A stretch of DNA of 64,000 bases from Homalodisca vitripennis (GCF_021130785.1 NC_060210.1:187372501-187436500); one strand, 5' to 3'; positions 23,661 to 36,861 are shown, counted from the first letter of the stretch. Made by a program: numbers and translations. Notes: a model not told the origin generated them from the letters alone.

Positions 23661-26600
23661 ACGAAATTGGCGAAAAACAGCACAATAAATAAATTTTAAA
23701 AATATTGAGTATAGTTATATACAGTTTTAACATAGTACTTTGAAACACATGTAGTCTAATGAATTGAGCTATGACTACATTTAGTATGCAATTTCTGCGT
23801 AGCATGTTACGCGACACGTGTGGGTGATCTACCTTTATTACTACATAATTCATACTTAAATATTCAATGTCCTCTAATTGTTGAATGAATAATTAATTAA
23901 GTTATGTAATTCCTGAAATATGTCTCTAATATAGAATAATATCGGCATATGATTGAATAAAATAATCCTGTAAGAAACAAAATTGGCCCGTAAATGGACG
24001 CATATGTAAATGGGTTTGTCCGTGCAACCGGTTCAAAACATTTTACCATCAATGGCTTCACCCTACCCATATGAGTCAAGTATGCAAAATATCATTACCA
24101 AATCCACTACTGTGATTCCTTGGTACTAAAAGGTCTATTGCAACAGTCACTATATAAGATCCGGATTCCTTATTGGTTCCGCTTTAGGACAGACCTAGTT
24201 TTTTTTTTTGTTATTTATAGCAATTTTAAATGGGATTCCAGTTTATAATTTATTTTTACGGGTACTTGCAGTATTAATAAAGTTATACATGTTTATGGGT
24301 GAGTAAACTTTAAATATGTTTTTCTTATACTATGATCATATAAGGTGTTAACCGGGAACCTAAAGATGGGTTTGTTTATCTCCATTGCTCTTACTACCAA
24401 GTGTCTACACACAAACACATATGTTCCTGTATGAAAACAGGCTTTAAAAACCTAAATTTCGGTGAATTTTACTACTATATAGAAAGGTATTGCCTATGAT
24501 TATTAAAACACCTTTTATAAATATACTGCCTATTTAAAGAAATAGTTTTTTAGAGTAAAGGTTACATAACAACTTTTATTCACATTAAACTGCAGGATGT
24601 TAAGGATCATGTGTTTTTGCATGATTGGGATTTTAATCTAGCATAATTTGTTCATCATAACCAAAAATACAATGTTTCTCAAACATTTACAGCACTCACT
24701 GATTAGTTATAATATTGTATAAGTGTTAATTCATACTTTCATAATATTTATTTATATTAATTTTAGGCGTTTTATAAACAGTTAAATGGTACTATTTGAT
24801 ATCTAATCTCAGAGATAAAAACTAATTCGGTATATGAGTACTTAAAATTCACAAAAGTATGTGGATGCGTTTATTAGGAAGATACAGTAGATCCAGATAT
24901 GCAGTACTCCCCCCCACCACTAAAAAGCGGTACATTTTATTTAAATTCTACTACTTTAAGATACAGCTACTGTTAAAAAACAGTTAAAAAATTTAATTTG
25001 ACGAATCTATTCATTATTATGATAGTAGAATATAATGGAATTTGTAATATATATGTTTCTAACAAAACATATGTAAAGATATAATATGTGGAAATACATA
25101 ATATGACGATTACTTAGCATTCCTCAGTGCAGTTCTAAGACTAAACAAAGAGCACCAAACAAGGTCGAGAAAGTTTACTTTGCTAGTAAAGCACTTACGC
25201 AATCGGAAACTACCAAGAAGTTAAGGCGATTAGATAAACTTGCTCATTCTAGCGCTCCCCTCACTTTCTCACAAACAAGTTTGGCTCGCAACTGATAAAT
25301 TTTTGTTTAAAATAATTCAAAACTAGCAGTTAACGGCGGTTTAGAACGCAATTTAATTCTGAAGAACAGGGATACCGTGAGAATGTAATTTTAAATGGTA
25401 TTCGAAACAATTCTGGGATCAATGATATGCCAATCTCTTGATCCATTTTACATTTAAGTTTTAAAATGGGGTCCTTGAAGTAGGAAAATATTCAGGTAAA
25501 TAATATTTTATAATTAAAATCCTTGAAAATATCTCAAATCTCTCTCCAACACTTTCATGATATTTTATTTAATGGCTCCAAAAATATCAGTAAAACTTTT
25601 ACTCGTATTTTAGGCCTGGAGAAATTTTAAGTCAAAAATTTAACTAAAGTGGAAGTCCTTTACTTTTAATTTAACACAATTATGATCTAATAAATGCTGT
25701 TATTTTACGGTTATTTAATAAAACTCAAATAAAAGCAACCCGAAGCAAAGAAAAGCTTCTGCACGTAACATAACATTTGTAAACTGTAACTGACAGTGAC
25801 AAATGAACAACAACAAACATTTAACATCACATGTTTACGTGTTATGTTAAATGTTTATACATTTTTGTACTTTTAATCTTGACTTTGACAGGTGATTAAA
25901 AACCTATTTACTATCTCTGCTGATTAAGCCACAAGGTAGTTTTCCAGACCAATGGGGCGAAGCCCGGAGTGTTTTTCTAAATATGAATAGATCTGCATGT
26001 TAACAAAGTACTGTAATAACGTCCATGTAACAACATTTCAGTACAGTCGGTTCAGTAGTTCGTAAGTAAGATAGTAACACCTATACGGACATTATAGAGA
26101 GACGCTGTTAGATTTATATCTAATAGATAATTGAAAAGAAAAAAAGTTTTAAAAACAATATTATATGATTGAAGTTTTTACCAAAAAAGTAAAGACGTAT
26201 GAACCATTTTTGAAATGAGAATGTTTCAGTTTCTATTCTAACAAACCATATTGAACAGTCTGTTATTATTTATCTTTAAGTAGTACAAGGTAAGATAAGT
26301 TATTTTGCTTTATATACCCATGATATAAGGAGTCTTAGGATTTTGCTTTGACTTTATTCAATGTGTCCTTGGAAAATGACATTAAATAATATTTTCTAAA
26401 ATCAGCAAAAAATAAAGACGTTAGGTTCAAATGGTTATTAGGAGTACAGACAAGTACGGATATTGTGTTAAAGTGATTTTGTACAAAACGGTATTTCCAA
26501 TGAATATCATATAAAAATGCTTTGTAACTTTTACAGGTGTGGTAGTTTTGAAGCAACACCAATTAATTCATGTTTGCAATAAGCCATAATTAAAGTTTGC

Positions 26601-29600
26601 CCTAACTTGTCAATAAATATTCGGTTTAATTATTTCGTTATTTTTCCTTTAATTATTTACGATTTCCTGTTCATTTATTAACAACATTCCTTATAGTTTT
26701 CTTTATAATTCCTAATTCATCCTCATTCGTAATTTTAGAATATCCGTTCACGTAAGCAGCTTATCTTAACAGTATATTACTGAAATTTGAGCGTAGACCA
26801 GTTATTCTTAATAAACTTTCTGTTGTGTGAACGCTTAATTTGAAACCATACAAAATATTTTATAAAATAAAGCTTATAACATTGCAGAAAATAGGCACTC
26901 TGTAATCTTAGGCATTTAAATATTGAAGCTTTTCGAACATTTCCAGGTAATCAAAGAGTAATTCAGACGTTCCCCGTAAATTTACATAAGATTTGAGAAA
27001 GACGGACTTGACTTGTGGGAGTCGGTAAACAAACAAATCAGTATTTGTCACATCCGACTTGTCGGGCTTCTGCGGAAACAAAACCAAACTTTTCAAACGA
27101 GAATAAACGTCGAATGATCGAATTCTCGTTTGTTTGTTTGACTAGAATCCCTGAGGGAGACCTGATTATTTGCACGTTTAGTCCGATATTTATCAGCCTT
27201 GCCACTTGGCAACGGATGGTACTTTCTATGATAAACATTCAGCTCCAGTTGTTAATATCCTAATAACTTAACGCTGTATAAGTTTTTAAGCCACTAAATA
27301 AAATTAAGTAATGATAACGTAGAAATCAAAAGTTCAGAGGTAAAATGAGTTAACGTTCTGGTCTTCAATTTCTTGAGCATTAATTTCTCATTTCTATGCA
27401 AGATTACTTTGTCGTAACGAAGTACTGTAACCCTAAGGTGGTTAGGCAATGTTGAAGTGTGTCTCTCTTTTATAACTTCCCCATTATGTCTTTTACATAC
27501 TTATTGCATTATTCACTGTCTTTATAAAGAAAAATATACACGTCATTTAAAATTATAAAAGCAATACCTAGTAGTATTTTCATATTTAAAATTTCCAAAA
27601 TTTAAATATTTGTCTTAGACTAATTTGATACTTTATAACGCTTCTGTCACGCTCTTATAATATTATTACAATGAGTTTCCGTTGAAATGATATACTATGT
27701 TCTAGATAAGTACCAGTGCAATGCAACAAATACAATTTGCAAACTCAATACTATTGTATCATATCAAGAATTAAAAATCCGTTTCATCACGGAAATCACT
27801 TAAGTTAACAATATAAAAGGAAACTTTTCACCTAAAATTTCAGAAATTTGATTGTTCGAAGTTCAAAAAAACTATGGAGATATGGAAAAACCCATACAAC
27901 TTAGGTTTAAGCACTTAATAACACTAAAAAACTAAAAATGTTTCTTTAACCACAAAACATACATTGTGTTTATTGAATTTAAAACCAATTATTTAAACAC
28001 TAATTAATTTATACCATACATATATAACGCTCTGTATTTCCAATTTTAAATGTCTACTCCTTATTAGCAAGTATTGAGAATAACTAATTTTCTCATAAAA
28101 TGAACCTATACTTATAACAAAGTACATCAATAGAAATAGAATGACTTTTCTTAATGTGAATGATTACATTTATTTGGGTAAGGTAATGCAAATCACTGTA
28201 AAGCAGATGCTTCCACAGTTGTCCTGCAGATTATTATATCAGTAAGTATAATTTTAAATAATGTAAAATAAATTAAAATTTATGACAAACTAATATATGT
28301 AACTGTTCAAAGACTTAAAACTAAAACATTTTATAAGTTTATCATGAATAGAATCGGTCATGATTGGAATTTTGTTTTAATAACATTTTCCATTCCGGTG
28401 CTTGTTATAGCGAATTATTTTGATGCCTTATCCTAATTTATATGTACACAAGAAAGTGCTAGGAAATTATATCACCATTGCGATAAAAGTATTTACGTGG
28501 TTAGTTTTTATCTATAATATAAATACAATCAAATAAATATTGTGAGAAAAGTGATTATCTCAAATTAAACAATAAAATATGATAATTGTATTAAACTCAC
28601 AAATACTAATGATCAAGCTGTATTTTAACAACAACAAATATTGTGATTCCAAAATTATTTTACATTACGTGTCTTAAAATCCTAATCGCCCTTCCAATCA
28701 CCGACCTTCTATATCTATCACATTCCCTCTCACTAAAATTCTATTTTCGGTATTGGACATTGTTACTACATTTTCGGTTATATTTTTTATTGCATTTTCT
28801 TCTTTGCTGTTACCGTTCGTCAGTGACGCTTTGGACTAATAATTAAGGATAAAACGTGTCTTTAAAAGATTAATTCAGCTATGATTAGACCTGTATAACA
28901 TGCTTTGAAAGTCGATGATATGTTTTCAAAAACGTATTAGAACTTAGAGTAACCTTGTTTTATATAAATTTAAGAGATGAATTCAGCAATATAAATCTAT
29001 TTGGCAAATAGAGTATGGATGTTATTGTTTCATTTTGATGTCAGATACACTCCTCACTATCTAATTCTTGGAAATCTTGGCTCAAAAGCAACTGGCATTA
29101 CAAATCCGGTTTCGATAATGAAATGCGTGATAACGTGTCTAATCCAGCCGTAGGCTACGCTCTTTTATTTGTTGTAATGGTAAACCTCTAACCAGGTTCT
29201 AAAAGAATAACTTGTAAAAGCTTAAATGTTCCTTTCGAAAGGACCAGCAGGGGCTATATAGTGTGATGTGTCTACATGGCCTACACTTAATTCTGTGCCA
29301 ACATAATTGAATTTTAGATATTTAAGTATGCTTAATAAAATTAGTCCGTGTATAATTCCTCAATGCCAGTAAAGGACACGTTCTCCTCAATTTCGTACTG
29401 TCTGTACTTTGTCACCGCTCACTAAGTTTGGTCAGGTGGGCTGTCCTTCGTTGTCTTCCTTTTCCGTCTCTCATTTATGTCATTTCGCTTTCTCTCAGGT
29501 GACATGTGACTGATAAATGAGACGTTAATTGCGCCTTAAATGCAATTGAACACTGGTGAAGTTTATCACTGACCATATTGACCTTATTCACTTACCCTTT

Positions 29601-30782
29601 TAGAGGTAGCATGGAAAAGGCATTGATATTATCATATTGATTAGTCGACTTGTAATGTCACCCAATCATCTCTGAAGGAAATTTCGAAACACACAAGTTG
29701 AGAAATCTCCATTACGTACAAACATTACAACTAAAAACTCATTTTTATACAATGAAACCAACCAGATATCCGCAAAATGGCAGTAACCCAGTTATTGACT
29801 GGTTTAACCTCTTTTAGACTTATTCTTAGGCTGGGAGCAAAATAAAATCGCCGATGTAACAAGGCTGCTCTCAATCTAAATTGGCTGGCATACGTCACTA
29901 TAGCATTATACGGAAATTGTTTTAATGCGTCTAAAAAGCCGTGCGACTTGTATTGAAAGTTTTTATTTGTCTCCTAATTCGTTTGTCAATGTACATTTTC
30001 CTTGTTGCGTAAGTGGTTATAACAGTATTAGTTTTGTAACTGAATCTTTGGTATTTTATGTTCAGATTCACATCACAGATGCTTAGTCACTTTTTTACCA
30101 ATATGTTGCACATTTGAAGTATTTTAAATTTTTTAACATTTGATATATTTTCAGAAAGTCATATTTTGCCAATGGTTAAAATTATTGATTCAGTTTCATC
30201 ATCGAAAACAACCCAGGTATTAAATCATTCGTCAAAACTGTTAAAAATAAACTTAAATAATTGACTTTTATTAACAGTTGCGATGACTATTATTTAGGAA
30301 TTTTTTTTATTCAAGATCAGTATGAGAACCTTGAATGAACCATCATAGTTAATCTTTTGATAATTAAATTACAATTGGTGAACTTTATGAATATTCTCAG
30401 TATTCTACGTAGTTTATTGAGTGGTTGGGTATTTTTAAATTATTCTAATTCAATCTTATAAACTCATTTTATGGAAACAAATATTAAAAGTCCCAGGGTT
30501 TAGATACAATAATAAATTTTAAAAATTATACCTGTAACCGATACAAATTATGACTAATAACGTAAAAAAAACATACAAAAACAGGAAAGACGAATATGGA
30601 TGAAGGAGAGGGAAAGTAACAAACAAAAAATTTGTCTTGGACGAAGATAAGAAATCCGCAGGTGTTTTGTCACAGAGTAGACATAAAACGAGATTGTATC
30701 ACAAGAAACAGTGCCTCTGTAAAATAGTGCGCTGGGCCTAAACAGGTCTGAGATAGCACAGATGCATTTTGCCGCAACCGGT
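23661..30782. other. Long AT-rich stretch without recognised genes
   Basis: No coding segment was recognised. A perfect 13-bp inverted repeat lies at 25815-25827/25844-25856 (AAACATTTAACAT), and an 11-bp one at 27094-27104/27122-27132 (CAAACGAGAAT). The part at 25930-26110 (GGCGAAGCCCGG.., then TCAGTAGTTCGTAAGTAAG) resembles decayed non-LTR tails but cannot be assigned. Less AT-rich parts occur at 29000-29600 and 29810-29980. Confidence 0.3.
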
Positions 30783-31085
30783 TGGAGTCCGAGGCTAAGG
30801 CATTCATTGTTGATTGATTGCCACTTTATCGCTTCCGCGTAGGTATTAAACAAGCAAAACACCGGCCAGAATCTTTTTATCGCGACCAGTCTCAAATATC
30901 AGCCTGTTCCGGTCGCGTCGACACCCGGACGGCCGATTATTCATGCAGTGGGCGCTCACTTAATTGTTGCGTGTCCTTGGACGCGCTTCGGCAATTACTA
31001 TCTGATGAAATAAATCTCTTTCCGTGACGACAGGTGCTTCGCGGATGTTGGCGCACGCTGTTAGCAATTATCAGGCATCGTTCAC
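30783..31085. promoter_or_regulatory. CpG-dense candidate regulatory segment
   Basis: About 25 CpG dinucleotides fall in some 270 bases, unlike anything else in the window. The patch also carries three homeodomain-type cores (TTAATTG near 30959, CAATTAC near 30993, CAATTAT near 31067). Stops or unfamiliar sequence appear in all frames; a 69-codon stretch (30818-31027, plus) has no recognised domain. It is single-copy within the window. An enhancer, a promoter or a non-coding first exon would all fit. This is inferred from composition and motifs only. Confidence 0.35.
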
Positions 31086-31855
31086 ATGAGAACCCATATT
31101 AAAATATCGTCCTAATCCTTTTTTCAATCTTGATTTCTGTCGTATTTTACCGAATTGTATTGAACGCTTATAAGAATAATATCTCTATTTTAATAGGAAT
31201 GAAAGAAAATAAGGAATAATTTTAAATAATTAGGTGTTTTCAATTAAAACGTTGCCATGGTTATCATAAATATTACCTACAGTTTATATCAACTCATAAA
31301 CACTATTCTACTAGTTACGTATATTTTATAGCCATAAATGACATTACTTAGTAATTCAACACCTTAGGAGTGTACCAATAGCGTTAAAGATTTGCACTAC
31401 TTTCATTAAATAACGGAGAATAAGGGCGGAAGGAAATTAAAAATAAACCCCTCTGAGCTATTGTGGAATATCTGTAGGTATTATTTGATTTAAAACGATT
31501 GTTTTGTAAATTTACTTAACATAAGATTTCAACTTATATTTCTTCTGAAATGAAATAAAATGAGGTTATTTGGTTTTGCATAATCTTCGATTCAAACTAT
31601 ATATCCTTTTTTCTCTACTTCATTTTTCACAATTTACATTAATACAAAATTAAATACCTGAAGTAAAAACTTAAGTACAACCGTCCTTCAGTTTTCCAAT
31701 TATAAATTTATTACAAATAATAAATATGCACATAAATTGTGATTTAATTAGTAATTCATTCCATTGTAAAAGTTTTTAAAATCATGCTTTGAAATATCGT
31801 AGGACAAAATAAAATTGTAATTCCAATCAGTTTGTATACCTAGTGTTTGAAGTAA
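31086..31855. other. AT-rich sequence with no recognised gene
   Basis: Begins with an AT-rich part containing GTTGCCATGG at about 31252. Nothing else was recognised. Confidence 0.3.
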
Positions 31856-31905
31856 GAGGGTTACAGACATTTACCATCTTTATATACTATAAATCATATG
31901 TTCCT
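31856..31905 (-). repeat. Truncated retroelement-tail-like repeat (family E)
   Basis: GAGGGTTACAGACATTTACC followed by ATCTTTATATACTATAAATCA parallels the distal part of the minus-strand copy at 36500-36600. Only the last ~50 bases are present. Confidence 0.5.
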
Positions 31906-33329
31906 TTAAAACTATTCATTGTCAAAAATATAATTTGATCAAAGAATTTTAAGTAAGTTGTTCCTCTGACTCTTTATTCAATGTAAAATGTTAACTTCAT
32001 CCCTAATAGTATTTAAGATTATGATCTATGTTATATTAGCCTGTAGAGGGATCGTTTAGAATCTGTACTAATTAATATAAGCTTAGAAGCCTTTTTATAT
32101 TAATTAAGAAGAAGGACTGTTTGATCTCAAAAATGTAAACTACTAAACATTTAATTTGGTTAAAATATTGTCCCTAAGCAGAATTGTTTTAACCATATCC
32201 CTATATTGTTTCATTTCAGCCATTTCTTAGAGAGTTTGATTTGAAAAATTTATTTGAACTTTATACTTTTAAAACAGTTTCATAAGTACATTGCTTAAGA
32301 GATATCCATCACATTTATTAAAGATTTCTTTAAAAACATGATTACTATATATATAGCTTAATTACTTTTAAAATATTTCTCTCGTTTAAAGCTCGTCCCG
32401 TACATATTTTTTACACCTCCTTACACTTGCAAATTACCATGACTTCTTCGAAGTGAAGGACAAGTTGGAGTCAGTGGTTTCTTCTAAATGCACTCTTTTA
32501 ATCGTGTTTCAAACTCTTTAACACTCTGAATCTTTCAGTAAGAACACTTTAAACCCATTTAACGAATATGGGTGAACTTCGGCCACTTTATTCTGAAATG
32601 AAATAAAATTATATTACGGTAATGAGGAATCAGATGCGTTTTTATAATTTATATTAAATTACCTATTTACCAGACCAAGCGAATTCCATATATGGTTATG
32701 TCAATAACAGTTTATATGAGTTGAAATTTGTAAAGTGAATAAAAGCTTTTATACAGCTTGCACTGTGAAATGCCTAGTTTTGACACTAATCCAGCCAGTT
32801 GAAAAGATCATTGTAACAATTGCCTACCCCACAGTAAACCGTTATTTTATATGTATAAGTGTGGACCTTTTATTAAAAGTTTGATAAATTTATAACATAT
32901 TATATAATCAGATAACGAATATAAATTGAAATTATTTTCTTTCACTTCTTTTTCCTGTTAATACATAACAGCTCTGAAAGAGATTTTGGGTTTGACCCAA
33001 TTTTACGTACCGAAAGTTTAAACTAACTTTTATCGCAGTCGAAGAGGAGATCCAGTTTCCGAGTTGTACAATGTATGGTAAGTCGTGACAATTGCTGTTG
33101 TCTCTCTTTATTGAATTTGGTTCGACAAGTTTCCTTGTATAAACTTCTATTGAATGCTTATTTTATCCCAACCCCTACTGCTGTCTATGGTTTAAACTTA
33201 TATGCTTATATTGAAGGTTTAAACTATTAATGTTCGTAAATTTATGCTTTTATACTTTATACAACATTGTCATGATTATTATTTAAGTAACAGTAGAATA
33301 TCATAGCGTAGCTATAGATGGAAGGGTTG
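31906..33329. other. AT-rich sequence with no recognised gene
   Basis: Nothing recognisable; the part at 32385-32590 is slightly less AT-rich. Confidence 0.3.
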
Positions 33330-33790
33330 ATTTGATTCGAATGTTGAATTAACCTCCAGATGCTACTCTCCACACTCTTAGTGTAACGTCTGGAATCTGT
33401 TCGACGAACATGACTTTGATTTTATATTTCGGAAAGGTGACTAGAGTTAAAATTAACTTTTGAACCATTGAACTAAACATTTCCAATACAGCTACTTTAT
33501 ATGTATAAAATTCTGTAACTCCACCGTGTTTAGGGATCACATCCACAACATCGTAGTGCACTCAATTGTGCACTTGGTAAGAGAATGACAATACCTCCTC
33601 ACCTAAAATACTTTGTAGTTTGGGCGTCTCTGATGTCGATAAGATGTAGGCTAAGTAGGTAATATAGGGCTTCTTCGTCGACTTCTTTTACCTTTTCATT
33701 TGAACATTTCTCCACATCCTAAGAGTCAAGTCTGTGACCGTCAGATTCCAGACGATGCAATCAGAGTTAGGTGAGCTGGAATAAAATCGA
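33330..33790 (+). repeat. Dispersed ~450-bp repeat (family B), copy 1
   Basis: Blocks in order: CGACGAACATGACTTTGAT, TGTATAAAATTCTGTAACTCC, AACATCGTAGTGCACTCAAT with TGTGCAC, then CTTCTTCGTCGACTTC, AGAGTCAAGTCTGTGACCG and CAGATTCCAGACGATGCAAT. The same blocks, in the same order, occur on the minus strand at 59245-59680, and a partial copy lies at 45245-45375. An apparent 70-codon ORF (33349-33561, minus) lies within it and is not supported as a gene. The parent element is unknown. Confidence 0.7.
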
Positions 33791-34014
33791 CTCTTCCTTG
33801 TTTGAATGTTCAATAATTATTATAATTTTTACTTTATTGCCATGCACACTGTTTTCATTCACTAAATCTTTTAGAATGGCGTAATGCAACACAATATTTA
33901 ATATAACTTTCGTTTAATGCATGATTCCACATTGTATCTACTTCTAAACGATCAACTGTTAGACTGATTGTGTTGAAATGTAGCAATTATAGTCTCACTA
34001 TTATAATGTAAAGT
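33791..34014. other. AT-rich flank of the minisatellite
   Basis: No feature seen. Confidence 0.3.
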
Positions 34015-36065
34015 ACAGATATGTTTACACCAGACAGCTATACTGTCCGGCTCTGCTGTCCTGTTCTCCAGAATAAATGTCCGGCAATAGTCACGAAACT
34101 ACTCTCGGTACAGATATGTTTACACCAGACAGCTATACTGACCGTCTCTGCTGTCCTGTTCTCCAGAATATCTGTCCTATTAATAATTGTCACAAAACTA
34201 CTCTCGGTACAGATACATTTACACCAGACAGCTATACTGTCCGGCTCTGCTGTCCTGTTCTCCAGAATATCTGTCCGACAATATTCACGAAACTATTTTC
34301 GGTACAGATATGTTTACACCAGACAGCTATACTGACCGGCTCTGCTGTCCTGTTCTCCAGAATATCTGTCCGACAATATTCACGAAACTACTCGCGGTAC
34401 AGATATGTTTACACCAGACAGCTATACTGTCCGGCTCTGCTGTCCTGTTCTCCAGAATATCTGTCCGACAATATTCACGAAACTATTCTCGGTACAGATA
34501 TGTTTACACCAGACAGCTATACTGTCCGGCTCTGCTGTCCTGTTCTCCAGAATATCTGTCCGACAATATTCACGAAACTATTCTGGGTACAGATATGTTT
34601 ACACTAGACAGCTATACTGTCCGGCTCTGCTGTCCTGTTCTCCAGAATATCTGTCCGACAATATTCACGAAACAATTCTGGGTACAGATATGTTTACACC
34701 AGACAGCTATACTGTCCGGCTCTGCTGTCCTGTTCTCCAGAATATCTGTCCGACAATATTCACGAAACTATTCTGGGTACAGATATGTTTACACCAGACA
34801 GCTATACTGTCCGGCTCTGCTGTCCTGTTCTCCAGAATATCTGTCCGACAATATTCACGAAACAATTCTGGGTACAGATATGTTTACACCAGACAGCTAT
34901 ACTGTCCGGCTCTGCTGTCCTGTTCTCCAGAATATCTGTCCGACAATATTCACGAAACTATTCTCGGTACAGATATGTTTACACCAGACAGCTATACTGT
35001 CCGGCTCTGCTGTCCTGTTCTCCAGAATATCTGTCCGACAATATTCACGAAACTATTCTCGGTACAGATATGTTTACACCAGACAGCTATACTGTCCGGC
35101 TCTGCTGTCCTGTTCTCCAGAATATCTGTCCGACAATATTCACGAAACTATTCTCGGTACAGATATGTTTACACCAGACAGCTATACTGTCCGGCTCTGC
35201 TGTCCTGTTCTCCAGAATATCTGTCCGACAATATTCACGAAACTATTCTCGGTACAGATATGTTTACACCAGACAGCTATACTGTCCGGCTCTGCTGTCC
35301 TGTTCTCCAGAATATCTGTCCGACAATATTCACGAAACTATTCTCGGTACAGATATGTTTACACCAGACAGCTATACTGTCCGACTCTGCTGTCCTGTTC
35401 TCCAGAATATCTGTCCTACAATAATTGTCACGAAACTACTCTCGGTACAGATATATTTACACCAGACAGCTATACTGTCCGGCTCTGCTGTCCTGTTCTC
35501 CAGAATATCTGTCCGACAATATTCACGAAACTATTCTCGGTACAGATATGTTTACACCAGACAGCTATACTGTCCGGCTCTGCTGTCCTGTTCTCCAGAA
35601 TAACTGTCCGACAATATTCACGAAACTATCTCGGTACAGATATGTTTACACCAGACAGCTATACTGTCCGCTCTGCTGTCCTGTTCTCCAGAATAATCTG
35701 ATCTCGCACACAATATTCACGAAACTATTCTCGGTACAGATATGTTTACACCAGACAGCTATACTGTCCGGCTCTGCTGTCCTGTTCTCCAGAATATCTG
35801 TCCGACAATATTCACGAAACTATTCTCGGTACAGATATGTTTACACCAGACAGCTCTACTGTCCGGCTCTGCTGTCCTGTTCTCCAGAATAACTGTCCGA
35901 CAATACTCACGAAACTACTCGTGGTAAAGATATGTTTACACTATACAGCTATACTGTCTGGCTCTACTATCCTGTTCTCCAGAATAACTGTCTAACAATA
36001 GTCACGAAACCACTCGTGCTATGGATCTGTTACACTAGAGAGTTTTATTGTACGCTCTCTAACAA
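34015..36065. repeat. 95-bp minisatellite, 21 full units and a partial 22nd
   Basis: Units begin with CAGATATGTTTACACCAGAC at 34016, 34111, 34210, 34305, 34400 and then every 95 bp to 35350. Further starts are at 35448, 35543, 35637, 35737, 35832, 35927 and, degenerate, 36022. Central units are nearly identical. Units at both ends and at about 34170-34200, 35410-35440 and 35600-35720 carry substitutions or small indels (spacings 94, 98, 99 and 100). Each unit holds a small dyad (CC-A-GACAG, loop CTATA, CTGTC-C-GG). All three forward frames of the consensus lack stops, so long open frames (the longest is 504 codons, 34187-35701) exist without being genes; the reverse frames contain stops. Confidence 0.97.
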
Positions 36066-36499
36066 CTGTCCTAAGCTGGTTGCGTTAGCTATAGCGTGAA
36101 GTATTGAGCCCGTTTAGACTTTTTATCATAATATACATTTCCGCAGTTTCTTGCCATTGTACATGTAGCTTTAGACCGCTTATCAACCGGCTCTCCTAAT
36201 GCTATCTATTCTCCTCCGTAAGTATACCTGGATTAGTTAAAGGGATTAATTTCAAAATCTTATAATGAGAAATACATGTATTAAATTAAGTAAAAAATTT
36301 AAATATTTTGTATAAAAATCAACTTAAAAAGCGCAAAATGTCCTCCACACTCTCATAAATTACATTTTCTCTCTATCAGAGAATTGTAGAATAACTCTTT
36401 CTTTATGTTATAGAAATCAACTGTTATGTATAAGAATAGAAAATATAAATAGAAAAAATCAAATACAGCATACGATACTAAATTAACATATTTCTTATA
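36066..36499. other. Sequence following the minisatellite
   Basis: Nothing recognisable. Confidence 0.3.
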
Positions 36500-36600
36500 A
36501 GGGAACAGGGTTTGTAAAGACATTTACCATCGTCTTGGGATACAATATATCATTAACGTTTCGAGATCTGTAATCTGATCTCTTCCTCAGTTGGAAACGA
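36500..36600 (-). mobile_element. Retroelement-tail-like repeat (family E), minus copy
   Basis: On the minus strand: CTGAGGAAGAGATCAG, then ATTACAGATCTCGAAACG, TATATTGTATCCCA and GATGGTAAATGTC, ending near AACCCTGTTCCC. The boxes CTGAGGA and GAAAC flank a perfect GAGATC/GATCTC stem. Tails of this style are common at the 3' ends of several animal retroelement groups, including Penelope-like elements. The parent is not identifiable here because no coding part is attached. Confidence 0.55.
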
Positions 36601-36861
36601 TCCTCTCCCATCAGTACAACCTTCGTCTAAAAAAATAGTCACTCGAGAGTATTGAGACACGCGTAAATAAATGCGATCTTTAAACACCGCATCTATATTG
36701 TTTTGTTTGTATTAGGCGCATGTTTAAAGATATTATGATTGGAGTTATTACGTATCTTGTGTGTCGTGATTCGTGATTTTTGTGTGTAATAAGGTTCTGG
36801 TATGCTTATCTGATTTTAACCTAGACTTTAGTTATGTGTTTTGTTAGTTATCCACCTGAGG
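36601..36861. other. Spacer between two inverted family E copies
   Basis: It contains an imperfect inverted repeat, ATCTTTAAACACCGC (about 36678-36692) against GCGCATGTTTAAAGAT (about 36716-36731). No ORF was recognised. Confidence 0.4.

Noticed and set aside
34187..35701. A 504-codon open frame and several overlapping long frames
   Set aside because: They are produced by a 95-bp repeat with no forward stops. The same peptide appears in every frame, and indels shift the frame without consequence, so there is no sign of selection for one frame.
34015..36065. CRISPR-like array
   Set aside because: Units are head-to-tail and the whole 95 bp is conserved, with no variable spacers, in animal-like DNA.
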